13,258 nt of DNA. It comes from JBHEPS01 sp046261635 (GTDB lineage Bacteria; Acidobacteriota; Thermoanaerobaculia; Gp7-AA8). A program made the translations under genes and the position numbers. This document shows, piece by piece, positions 1 through 6,648 of the stretch. Within the stretch, counting starts at the first letter, position 1; every line of letters begins with the position of its first letter. The stretch spans positions 1 to 13,258 of the forward strand of contig JBHEOL010000116.1 of the NCBI GenBank assembly GCA_046261635.1. The letters are read 5' to 3'. A model generated the notes under the pieces. The model did not search any database. It had not been told where the DNA came from and saw only the letters and a list, made by a program, of their open reading frames with translations.

Positions 1-265
1 TAAACGTTCAGAGTGTCGCCTTCGATCTTGATGGTCTCGACCTTCCGGAATCCGGCCGCCGCGAGATACTCGAGTGCCTTCTGCCCCCTCCCTGGCGGAA
101 GCAGCGGACGATCTCCTGCTCGACGCCAGCCAGTACAGGAATGTATTGCGTAAAGAAAGCGAGATTGTTCGTCCCGGCCTCGCGCGTCAGGGAGATCGCG
201 TGCTCGGCCGGAAGTGAATACTGCGAGCGATCCGAGATCCGCTTCGAGAGTCGAAGGATGGTCAT
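1..265 (-). pseudogene. Remnant of a class I SAM-dependent methyltransferase, internally deleted and frameshifted
   Basis: From the ATG at 265 the minus strand reads a peptide containing YSLPAEHAISLTREAG and AFFTQYIPVLAGVEQEIV, then RCFRQGGG. This resembles the segment joining the N-terminal winged-helix part to the SAM-binding domain in class I methyltransferases of the Rv2258c-like type (recognised from memory). At about 82-93 the similarity jumps to a different frame, which reads QKALEYLAAAGFRKVETIK and then EGDTLNV up to the window edge. That is the expected C-terminus of the same family, normally ending EGD-x-x-N-x-YY. In intact members these two pieces lie roughly 230-250 residues apart, so the whole SAM-binding core (the GxGxG region) is missing, and the join is out of frame at a G-rich run. 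The first part of the winged helix is also not recognisable upstream. I read this as a dead gene, not a small functional protein. The last codons run off the window. It lies downstream of uvrB on the same strand, separated by repeat copy 1. Confidence 0.6.
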
Positions 266-342
266 TCCGCTCGGACAAGCGCGGGCTCCGTGATTCGTCG
301 TGGGAGGAATGAGCTTACACGAAGTAGCCGAGGATCCGTCGA

Positions 343-468
343 CAGTGGCGGAGGATTCATCCTCCGCCCCGTGGACCGAAGGAGACCCCGCCTTGCAATC
401 CACGCGTGCGTGGGTGGGGGCAGTCGCGCGTCTGCGGGCGGGGGCGGAGGCTGAAGCCTCCGCCACTG
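343..468. repeat. Palindromic repeat element, copy 1 (two hairpins, inverted ends)
   Basis: A 126-bp element bounded by CAGTGGC on the left and GCCACTG on the right. It holds two near-perfect palindromes. The first, at 347-368, has arms GGCGGAGGAT and ATCCTCCGCC around TC. The second, at 443-464, has arms GGCGGAGGCT and AGCCTCCGCC around GA. The GC-rich interior (about 369-442) carries no convincing gene. The right end (443-467) is the exact reverse complement of the left end of copy 2 (7669-7693), a 25-bp identity. The first palindrome with its flank also matches copy 2 in inverted orientation around 7765-7784. The element starts 3-4 bases after the uvrB stop codon, so its hairpins would form in the uvrB 3' UTR and may act in termination or mRNA stability (inference). 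It has the form of a REP/MITE-type non-coding repeat; no transposase is present in the window. Confidence 0.8.
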
Positions 469-471
469 GGG

Positions 472-2466
472 TCAGACGAAGATGCGGAGCTCGCGGAGCT
501 CCCGGATGCGGTCCCTGATTTCGGCGGCCTGTTCGAATTCGAGGCTTTTCGCCGCATCCTTCATTTCCTTCGACAGCCTGGCGATCGTCGCGTCGATGTC
601 CCCATCGGCGACGAGGTCTTCCTTCTTTTTCGACATCCGGGAAGCGAATGGCTCGTAGTAGTCGAGGTTCGCCATCCGGACCAGGTCGGAGTCGATCGAC
701 TTGATGATGGTCGCGGGCTCGATTCCGTGCTCGGTGTTCCATGCCTGCTGGATCGCGCGCCGGCGCTCGGTCTCGTCGATGGCTGCGCGCATCGAGTCGG
801 TGATCCGGTCGGCATAGAGAATCGCGAGCCCGTTCAGGTTTCTCGCCGCCCGGCCCATCGTCTGGATCAGCGACGTGTTGGAACGAAGGAAGCCCTCCTT
901 GTCCGCATCGAGGATCGCCACGCACGAGCACTCCGGAATGTCGAGGCCTTCGCGCAGCAGGTTGATTCCGACGAGAACGTCGTACGTTCCGGCTCGGAAG
1001 TCACGGATGATCGCGATACGCTCGAGAGTGTCGACGTCGGAATGGAGATAGTTCACCTTGATTCCGAGCTCCATCAGGTACCGCGTCAGATCCTCGGACA
1101 TCCTCTTCGTCAGAGTCGTCACCATGACGCGTTCGGACGCTGCGGAACGCTCGCGGATCACCCCGATCAGATCGTCGATCTGACCCTTGACGGGACGGAT
1201 GGCGATCTGCGGATCGAGCAGCCCGGTCGGACGAATCACCTGTTCGACGAACTCCCCCCCTGTCTTCTCGAGCTCGTAGGCGGCCGGGGTGGCCGAGACG
1301 TAGATGATCTGGCTGAGCTTGGATTCGAACTCCTGAAATGAGAGCGGCCGGTTGTCGATCGCGCTCGGGAGGCGGAATCCGTAGTCGACCAGGGTCTGCT
1401 TCCGGGCGCGGTCGCCTCCCCACATGGCCCGGACCTGGGGAATCGTCTGGTGGCTCTCGTCCACGATGAGGAGGAAGTCTTCCGGGAAGTAGTCGATCAG
1501 CGTGGGCGGAGGCTCTCCGGGAGCGCGGCCGCTGAGGTGACGGCTGTAGTTCTCAATTCCGTTGCAATAACCGAGCGCGGCCATCATCTCGAGGTCGAAC
1601 AGCGTTCGCTGGCTGAGGCGTTGCGCCTCGAGGAGCCGGTCCTGCGCGCGAAGCTCGGCCACGCGATCGTCCAGTTCGGCACGGATGTTCTCCATCGCCG
1701 TCATCAGCCGCTCCCGCGGCGTGACGTAGTGGGTGCGGGGGTAGATCGCCAGGCGGTCGTAGTCGCGACCGGTCTTCCCGGTCACCGGATCGATGCGCGT
1801 GATCCTGTCGATCTCGTCACCGAAGAACTCGATTCTGACCGCGTCGTCCTCGTAGGCCGGCCAGATCTCGAGCACGTCGCCCCTCACGCGGAACATGCCG
1901 CGACTCAAATCGTAAGGCGTCCTCTCGTACTGCAGCTCGGTCAGCCGGCGCAGGTAATGAGTCAGCGATTTCGTCACCCCCCGCTCGAAAAACAAGAGCA
2001 TCCCGAAGTAGAGGTCGGGATCGCCGATGCCGTAGATGCAGGAAACCGAGGCGACCAGGATGACGTCCCGGCGCTCGAACAGGGACTTCGTCGCCGCGAG
2101 CCGGAGCTTGTCGATCTCCTCGTTCTTCGTCATCTCCTTTTCGATGTAGAGATCGGTCTGGGGGATGTAGGCCTCGGGCTGGTAGTAGTCGTAATACGAG
2201 ACGAAATACTCGACCCGGTTCTCCGGAAAGAAGTTCCTGAACTCCTGGTAGAGCTGCGCGGCCAGGGTCTTGTTGTGGGAGAGGACCAGAGTCGGACGCC
2301 CGACCCTCTCGATCGTCTTGGCGACGGTAAAGGTCTTACCCGACCCGGTCACGCCGAGAAGGACCTGATCCCGGCGCCCCTGTTCGATGCCGGCCGTCAG
2401 GTCCTCGATGGCCTGGATCTGGTCACCCTGGGGCGAGAAGGAAGAAACGAGCTGGAACCCCGTCAT
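472..2466 (-). CDS. uvrB: UvrABC excinuclease subunit B
   Basis: The 664-residue product is the DNA-damage-verifying helicase-like subunit of nucleotide excision repair, which is loaded by UvrA and recruits UvrC. Visible features in order: Walker A GVTGSGKT (38-45), the NKTLAAQLYQEF block (65-76), the beta-hairpin start YYDYYQPEAYIPQTD (91-105) that clamps a DNA strand, the DESH helicase box (336-339), YVSATPAAYE, and the helicase motifs V-VI region (LREGLDIPE, then QTMGRAARN). The C-terminal UVR motif (about 627-661, SLEFEQAAEIRDRIRELREL) contacts UvrC. The length is normal for the family. The frame stays open upstream to 3090, but the conserved protein begins at MTGFQLVSSFSPQGDQ. That ATG overlaps the TGA of the upstream gene (ATGA at 2466-2463), so translational coupling replaces a Shine-Dalgarno site. 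No convincing SOS (LexA) operator was seen upstream of the operon. The 3' end abuts repeat copy 1. Confidence 0.97.
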   Translation of the reverse strand: MTGFQLVSSFSPQGDQIQAIEDLTAGIEQGRRDQVLLGVTGSGKTFTVAKTIERVGRPTLVLSHNKTLAAQLYQEFRNFFPENRVEYFVSYYDYYQPEAYIPQTDLYIEKEMTKNEEIDKLRLAATKSLFERRDVILVASVSCIYGIGDPDLYFGMLLFFERGVTKSLTHYLRRLTELQYERTPYDLSRGMFRVRGDVLEIWPAYEDDAVRIEFFGDEIDRITRIDPVTGKTGRDYDRLAIYPRTHYVTPRERLMTAMENIRAELDDRVAELRAQDRLLEAQRLSQRTLFDLEMMAALGYCNGIENYSRHLSGRAPGEPPPTLIDYFPEDFLLIVDESHQTIPQVRAMWGGDRARKQTLVDYGFRLPSAIDNRPLSFQEFESKLSQIIYVSATPAAYELEKTGGEFVEQVIRPTGLLDPQIAIRPVKGQIDDLIGVIRERSAASERVMVTTLTKRMSEDLTRYLMELGIKVNYLHSDVDTLERIAIIRDFRAGTYDVLVGINLLREGLDIPECSCVAILDADKEGFLRSNTSLIQTMGRAARNLNGLAILYADRITDSMRAAIDETERRRAIQQAWNTEHGIEPATIIKSIDSDLVRMANLDYYEPFASRMSKKKEDLVADGDIDATIARLSKEMKDAAKSLEFEQAAEIRDRIRELRELRIFV

Positions 2467-3041
2467 GCAGCCAGCGCAAACACTCGCTGGTTCCAGTTCA
2501 ATCCTCGAAAATGGACCGAGCTGCTCCCCTCCCCCGCCTGTTCGTTGATGCGCAGAAGCTCCTCGTTGAGGGAGTCGACCTCCTCGGGCGAGAGCGATTG
2601 GTCGCGGATGGCCTGGTTCATCTCGGTCAGCAGCGGCTGGAGGGCGACCAGATCGACGTTCCCCTCGCCGATGTGGTCCTTCAGGCGGGCGAGCTCTTCC
2701 TTCAGAATCTGGCGCGCCTCCGGACTCACCTCGGCTTCGAACAACTCGTCGGCGTCCTTCTCGAGCTGCGAGACGATGAACCGTCCCAGCATCCCCGAGC
2801 CCCCCTTCATCAGCCAGGCCCCTCCCACGAAGAGCACGATCAGCCCGAGACAGCCGAGCCCTCCGCAGCCGAACAACAGCCACTTCGGACAGCCGGCCTT
2901 CTTCTCCGGCTGCGCTGGCTGGTTCGAATAATAATCGGCGGGCCGCTGATAGGAGCCGGCGACCGGAACCGGTTCTCCGGACGGCCCCTCCACGCTCCCG
3001 GGCTGGGGCTGAGGGTGTTCCGGCGTGTTCGTCTGGACCAT
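2463..3041 (-). CDS. Proline-rich single-pass membrane protein, unknown function, coupled to uvrB
   Basis: The product is 192 residues and I do not recognise the family. Residues 1-50 are rich in Pro, Gln and Glu (low complexity). One hydrophobic segment follows at about 54-78 (WLLFGCGGLGCLGLIVLF), with cysteines and glycines in it and a KK-x-x-C-P-K stretch just before it. After it comes an acidic, helix-prone C-terminal domain (about 85-172: QLEKDADELFEAEVSPEA, then REDUCED-complexity helices such as LNEELLRINEQ). Positive charge before the segment suggests that the N-terminus is cytoplasmic and the helical domain lies outside (inference). The start is supported by GGGAG five bases upstream of the ATG. 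The stop overlaps the uvrB start by 4 nt, so the two are co-translated, yet no link to DNA repair is visible in the protein. The last 20 residues look unlike the rest and may simply be a poorly conserved tail. Confidence 0.75.
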   Translation of the reverse strand: MVQTNTPEHPQPQPGSVEGPSGEPVPVAGSYQRPADYYSNQPAQPEKKAGCPKWLLFGCGGLGCLGLIVLFVGGAWLMKGGSGMLGRFIVSQLEKDADELFEAEVSPEARQILKEELARLKDHIGEGNVDLVALQPLLTEMNQAIRDQSLSPEEVDSLNEELLRINEQAGEGSSSVHFRGLNWNQRVFALAA

Positions 3042-3046
3042 TTATT

Positions 3047-3051
3047 CTCCC
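3047..3051 (-). promoter_or_regulatory. Ribosome binding site of the membrane protein-uvrB operon
   Basis: GGGAG on the minus strand with a 5-nt AATAA spacer before the ATG at 3041. It fixes the start of the first gene and is the only clear Shine-Dalgarno site of this operon. Confidence 0.6.
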
Positions 3052-3135
3052 GTATTCGCGATCTGGTCCGGAAAATGTATCATGGGACACGCATTCGGTT
3101 CCGCCAACGCTAGTGCCTCGCGAGGTTTAGGACTC

Positions 3136-3519
3136 ATGGCTTCTCTGAACAACCTTACTGTGCTCGTGCTCGACGACAATCCGCTCGTTCTGAAGCTGGC
3201 GCGGGCGCTGCTGGAGCGCGAAGGAAGCACCGTGCTCACCGCGTCCAGCTGGATCGAGTTCAATCACGTGCTGGCGGCCAATACGCCAGACATCATCCTG
3301 CTCGACGTGAACCTGCCCAGCATCAAGGGCAACCGGCTCAGCGAAGTGCTCAAGTCGCAGTCGAACAAGAAAGAGATTCCGATCGTGCTGATCTCCGACC
3401 TCCCCGAGAAGTCGCTCGAGGAGATGTTCCCCGGCTCGGGAGCCGACGCGTGGATGCGCAAACCGCTCACCCGGGAAAAGCTGATCGACATCATCTCGCG
3501 CCTCGTCCCGTCGCATTGA
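3136..3519 (+). CDS. Stand-alone response regulator receiver domain (CheY-like)
   Basis: The 127-residue protein is one receiver domain with no output domain. The phosphorylation machinery is complete: acidic pair D13-D14 (VLVLDDNP), phospho-acceptor D57 (DIILLDVNLPSIKGN), the hydroxyl position S87 (VLISD) and K109 (WMRKPL, the conserved KP). Such proteins pass signals by phosphotransfer or by binding partners. The frame is open back to 3025, but MASLNNLTVLVLDD gives the normal receiver N-terminus. The longer version would also overlap the divergent membrane protein gene. The preceding GAGG/AGGA bases (3122-3132) are a weak ribosome binding site. The gene is orphaned: divergent from the uvrB operon and convergent with the PBP gene. 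The nearest histidine kinase starts at 6645, beyond the PBP gene; pairing with it is possible but unproven. Confidence 0.9.
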   Translation: MASLNNLTVLVLDDNPLVLKLARALLEREGSTVLTASSWIEFNHVLAANTPDIILLDVNLPSIKGNRLSEVLKSQSNKKEIPIVLISDLPEKSLEEMFPGSGADAWMRKPLTREKLIDIISRLVPSH

Positions 3520-3543
3520 CTCGCGAACCCTGACCAGAAAATG

Positions 3544-3578
3544 AACGCGGCTCCCTTGCGGGAGCCGCGTTTCTCTTT
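3544..3578. terminator. Bidirectional intrinsic terminator between the receiver and PBP genes
   Basis: A perfect 12-bp stem (3544-3555 with 3560-3571; arms AACGCGGCTCCC and GGGAGCCGCGTT) with a TTGC loop. It is followed on the plus strand by a T-rich tract (TTTCTCTTT) and on the minus strand by CATTTTCT. It lies between the ends of two convergent genes (stops at 3519 and 3587), so it can serve both. Confidence 0.88.
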
Positions 3579-3586
3579 GCCAGAAT

Positions 3587-6220
3587 TCACCGCGGATCTG
3601 GTGGCTCTGGGGGAGGGGGCGGCGGGGATACCGGGTGAGTCGGTTGCGGGGGTGGCGCTCCGGCCGCGGGAGCATCGAGCTCCTCGGGCGCGGGCGGCGT
3701 GCTTTCCGCACCCTCGCCAGGCCTGGCTGCCGGGTCGTCAGCCGCGATGCCGGGCTCGCTCTCGCGGGGCTCGTAGAACGGCTTCTGCAGGTAGTAAGGA
3801 AGCTGGGCGATGCTTCCGACGCCGTCGTCGCAATCGCGCGTCGGCTCGGTCCCCAAGAGGAAGGCTTCCGAGACGACCCGGCCACACGGCCCCTGACCGA
3901 GGCGTCCGGTTTTCAGGTCCATCGGGACGATGACGATCCCATTCGGCCGTTCGAACTCCTGTTGTGGCTCCCCTCGAAGATTCTTCTCGTCGAACTCCTT
4001 GAACATCTGCACCCAGATAGGAAGCGCGAGGTCCCCCCCCGTCGATCCGCCGCCGAGAGACTTCGAGGGGTCGTCGTATCCGATCCAGATACCGACCGCG
4101 AGCTCGGGGGTATAGCCGACGAACCAGGCGTCCGTGTAGCCGTTCGTCGTTCCGGTCTTTCCGGCGACGGGGCCGGGGATGACCCGAGCCTTGAATCCAG
4201 TGCCGCGCCAGACGACTCCGCTCAGGGTGTAGGTGAGCAGATACGCGGTCTGAGCGGTGGTCGCCTCCTGGTATTCGGGAAACTGCTGCTCGAGGACCTT
4301 GCCGGTCGAGTCGGTGATTCTTCGCACCATGCGCGGCCGGATCCAGATTCCTCCGTTGGCGAACGCGTTGAAGGCTGCGGTCAACTCGAGAGGAGAAACG
4401 CCCGCGGCGCCCAGGGCGAGTGATGGGTACGGCGGCAGAGGTGCGCTGATCCCGGCCCTCCGCGAGAAATCGATGACCTTGTCGGCACCGACCATGACGA
4501 GAGTCTTGACCGCCGGAACGTTGATCGAGAGCTCCAGAGCCCGCTGGATCGTGACGATTCCGGTGTACTGCCCCCCGTAGTTTTTCGGGGCGTAGGTGCG
4601 CCCCTGCCCCATTGGAATCTCGACCGGCTCGTCGAAAACCGTGTCGCCGGGTGTGAAGCCGTTCTCGAATGCGGCCCCGTAGACGAATGGTTTGAACGCC
4701 GATCCCACCTGTCTCAACGATTGGGTCGCGCGGTTGAACTTCGAGGTGTTGAAGTCGTAGCCGCCGACCATGGCCCTGATCTCGCCGGTCTTGACGTCCA
4801 GGACGACGGCCGCTCCCTGAATCCGAGGCAACTGATCGAGATACCAGGTCCGAACCGCCGCCTCCCCCTCCCCTTCGGCCTCGAAGCGCGCGAGGACCAG
4901 ATCTCCTCGCCGAAGCGAATCGGTCAGGTCCCGCTTACGGGTCCACTGCCACCCCTTCGGTCGGATCTCGGGTTGCTCGTCCCCGAGCCTGAGGAGCACG
5001 GACTCGCGGTCTACCGAGAGAACCACCGCCGGATACGCCTCACCCGCCCGGAGCTCGCCGCCCCAGTCCGGGCTCTCGAACTCCGCCGGATCGATTCCCT
5101 CATCCGTCAGGTTCCGCTGCGGTTTCCTGAATCCGCGGATCCGATCGAGTCGGCGCAGTCCCGCGCGCATCACCGACTCGGCGATCTGCTGCATCTCGAC
5201 GTCGAGAGTGGTGTGAATCTCGATCCCGTTCTTGTAGAGATCGTCCATCGTCAGGGTCGGATGATTCTCGACGTACTTCCTGACTTCCTCCGAAAAATAG
5301 GCCCCGACCTCGGGGGTGTCGTCCTTGTAGGCGCCGAGAACGAGCGGGGCCGTGCGGGCTTCCTGGTATTCCGCCGAGGATATGTACTTCTCCTCGAGCA
5401 TCCGCCGCAGAACGTAGTTCCTGCGCGAAACGGCATTCTGCGGCTCGACCATCGGCGAGTAGTGCATCGGCCGCCGGATCAGCCCGGCGATGGTCGCCGC
5501 TTCCGGAAGCGTCAGCCGGTTCGCGTTCTTTCCGAAGTACATCCTCGCGGCAGACTCCACGCCCCATGCGCCGTGGCCGAGATTCATCTGGTTCGCATAG
5601 AACTCGAAGATCTGATCCTTGGTGAAGCTCTTTTCGATCTCGACGGCGAGAAAGGCCTCGTTGATCTTCCGCTTCCAGCTCTTCTGCGGGGTGAGGAACA
5701 CCTGTTTGGCGAGCTGCTGAGTCAAGGTCGAAGCCCCTTCGACCTTTTTCCGAGCGATTACATCTCTCACCCCGGCGCGAACGATCGCTTTCGGGTCGAT
5801 TCCACCATGCTGGTAGAAGCGTGCGTCTTCGGTCGCGATGATCGCGTTCACCAGGTGCGATGACATCTCGGACTTCGGGACGACGATCCTGCGCTGGATC
5901 GAGTACTCGTTGAACACCGTGCCGTTGCGGTCGTAAATCCTGGTGATCAGGCTCGGGCGGTAGGTGTGAAGAGTATCGACGATGGGGAAATGGATCATCC
6001 GCGCGAACAGGAATCCTCCCGGGATCCCCAGGGCGATCGCCACGAAGAGAAACAAAAGCCGGGAAATGACGCGCCGGCGGGGACGAGGGGGAGGAGTTTC
6101 GTTCACGGTTTCAGAATACCGGAAACGGACTGTGGGCCGGTTTGCTTCCGGAGCAAGGATTTGTGGGGCCTGGGACGGGTGAGTGACCGGCAGGGTATCG
6201 ATTTCGTCCGGAGAGGACAT
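3587..6220 (-). CDS. Class A penicillin-binding protein (PBP1A-type transglycosylase/transpeptidase)
   Basis: This bifunctional peptidoglycan synthase polymerises glycan from lipid II and cross-links stem peptides in the periplasm, anchored in the inner membrane. In the 877-residue version: a cytoplasmic Pro/Arg-rich N-terminus, a membrane helix at about 51-74, then the GT51 domain with catalytic E131 (ATEDARFY), GASTLTQQLAKQ (from 162), the RKINEAF-x-AVEIEK block and the FYANQMNLGHGAWGVESAA block. An OB-like insert at about 365-468 follows, typical of PBP1A. The transpeptidase has S507-x-x-K (GSAFKPF), SIN (565-567) and KTGTT (688-692). The tail is a long Pro/Glu-rich stretch of low complexity. 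Start choice is uncertain. The ATG at 6220 leaves only 14 bp to the divergent gene and has no Shine-Dalgarno site. A GTG at 6106 would give a shorter 839-residue protein beginning NETPPPRPRRR and leave room for promoters. It ends just before the bidirectional terminator. Confidence 0.95.
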   Translation of the reverse strand: MSSPDEIDTLPVTHPSQAPQILAPEANRPTVRFRYSETVNETPPPRPRRRVISRLLFLFVAIALGIPGGFLFARMIHFPIVDTLHTYRPSLITRIYDRNGTVFNEYSIQRRIVVPKSEMSSHLVNAIIATEDARFYQHGGIDPKAIVRAGVRDVIARKKVEGASTLTQQLAKQVFLTPQKSWKRKINEAFLAVEIEKSFTKDQIFEFYANQMNLGHGAWGVESAARMYFGKNANRLTLPEAATIAGLIRRPMHYSPMVEPQNAVSRRNYVLRRMLEEKYISSAEYQEARTAPLVLGAYKDDTPEVGAYFSEEVRKYVENHPTLTMDDLYKNGIEIHTTLDVEMQQIAESVMRAGLRRLDRIRGFRKPQRNLTDEGIDPAEFESPDWGGELRAGEAYPAVVLSVDRESVLLRLGDEQPEIRPKGWQWTRKRDLTDSLRRGDLVLARFEAEGEGEAAVRTWYLDQLPRIQGAAVVLDVKTGEIRAMVGGYDFNTSKFNRATQSLRQVGSAFKPFVYGAAFENGFTPGDTVFDEPVEIPMGQGRTYAPKNYGGQYTGIVTIQRALELSINVPAVKTLVMVGADKVIDFSRRAGISAPLPPYPSLALGAAGVSPLELTAAFNAFANGGIWIRPRMVRRITDSTGKVLEQQFPEYQEATTAQTAYLLTYTLSGVVWRGTGFKARVIPGPVAGKTGTTNGYTDAWFVGYTPELAVGIWIGYDDPSKSLGGGSTGGDLALPIWVQMFKEFDEKNLRGEPQQEFERPNGIVIVPMDLKTGRLGQGPCGRVVSEAFLLGTEPTRDCDDGVGSIAQLPYYLQKPFYEPRESEPGIAADDPAARPGEGAESTPPAPEELDAPAAGAPPPQPTHPVSPPPPPPEPPDPR

Positions 6221-6234
6221 TAGAATGAGCGGAC

Positions 6235-6648
6235 ATGGCTGCTCAACCCGTCTCCCCGCCCCGCCAGCAATACGACTGGGCGAAGCTCGTGGGACATTCA
6301 CTCAAACAGAATGGAACCTGGGCGACCTGGGAAAAGCTTCTCGAGGCGAGGCGGGCTTATCCGGACGACATGCTGCTTCGCGGCTACGCGGAGATCGTCC
6401 GGAACACGATCGTCCGCGACCTGCTGGCCGGCCCGAAGGGACTCCAGGCCGCCCCGAAGCTCACCGCGGACTTCCTCTCCGACTTCGACCGCTTCAATCT
6501 CACGGCCCAGGAGGGATACCTCATCTCGCTGATCGACGGCAGGATCACGATCGAGATGCTCCTGAAGCTGACGCCGTTCGACAATTTCACGACTCTTTTC
6601 AACCTCGCAAAACTTCAGAATCAGCAGGCGATCACGATTCCATCATGA
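6235..6648 (+). CDS. Small protein with a DUF4388-tail-like segment, coupled to a histidine kinase
   Basis: The product is 137 residues, soluble, with no signal peptide or membrane segment. Residues 12-62 look alpha-helical (VGHSLKQNGTWATWEKLLEA, then a helix ending EIVRNTIVRD). Residues 84-136 carry the block DRFNLTAQEGYLISLIDGR, followed by TIEMLLKLTPFDNFTTLFNL. This resembles the compact helical tail seen beside DUF4388/PatA-type regulatory domains of deltaproteobacteria and acidobacteria (pattern: LTPEEG-x-x-L-S-x-x-DG-x-x-T-x-x-E-x-L). I recognise only that resemblance, not a named family. The TGA overlaps the kinase ATG by 4 nt, so the two are made together, and the protein may be an adaptor or input module for the kinase (inference). 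The start at 6235 lacks a strong ribosome binding site; GAGCGGAC lies just before it. Confidence 0.75.
   Translation: MAAQPVSPPRQQYDWAKLVGHSLKQNGTWATWEKLLEARRAYPDDMLLRGYAEIVRNTIVRDLLAGPKGLQAAPKLTADFLSDFDRFNLTAQEGYLISLIDGRITIEMLLKLTPFDNFTTLFNLAKLQNQQAITIPS

Noticed and set aside
300..518. 72-residue plus-strand frame running through repeat copy 1
   Set aside because: It reads through palindromes and the uvrB 3' end; its good-looking GGAGGAATG start is likely chance.
8..931. 307-residue minus-strand frame covering the methyltransferase remnant
   Set aside because: It passes through the uvrB 3' end in a wrong frame and the repeat; only its last part (from 265) has family-like sequence.
1450..2931. 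493-residue open frame on the plus strand opposite uvrB
   Set aside because: Arg/Val/Asp-rich translation without domains, a by-product of high GC content opposite a conserved gene.
472..3090. Extension of uvrB by 208 N-terminal residues in the same open frame
   Set aside because: The extension is low-complexity Arg/Gly-rich sequence with no uvrB homology, and it overlaps the well-formed membrane protein gene in another frame.
3042..3135. LexA/SOS operator before the uvrB operon
   Set aside because: No GAAC/GTTC or CTGT-type dyad with proper spacing was found in the divergent gap.
4721..5863. 380-residue open frame opposite the PBP gene
   Set aside because: No recognisable motifs; the minus strand encodes complete GT51 and transpeptidase motifs over the same bases.
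6183..6644. Kinase N-terminal extension of 154 residues
   Set aside because: It overlaps the 137-residue gene in another frame and has no PAS or membrane features; the ATGA overlap gives a better start.
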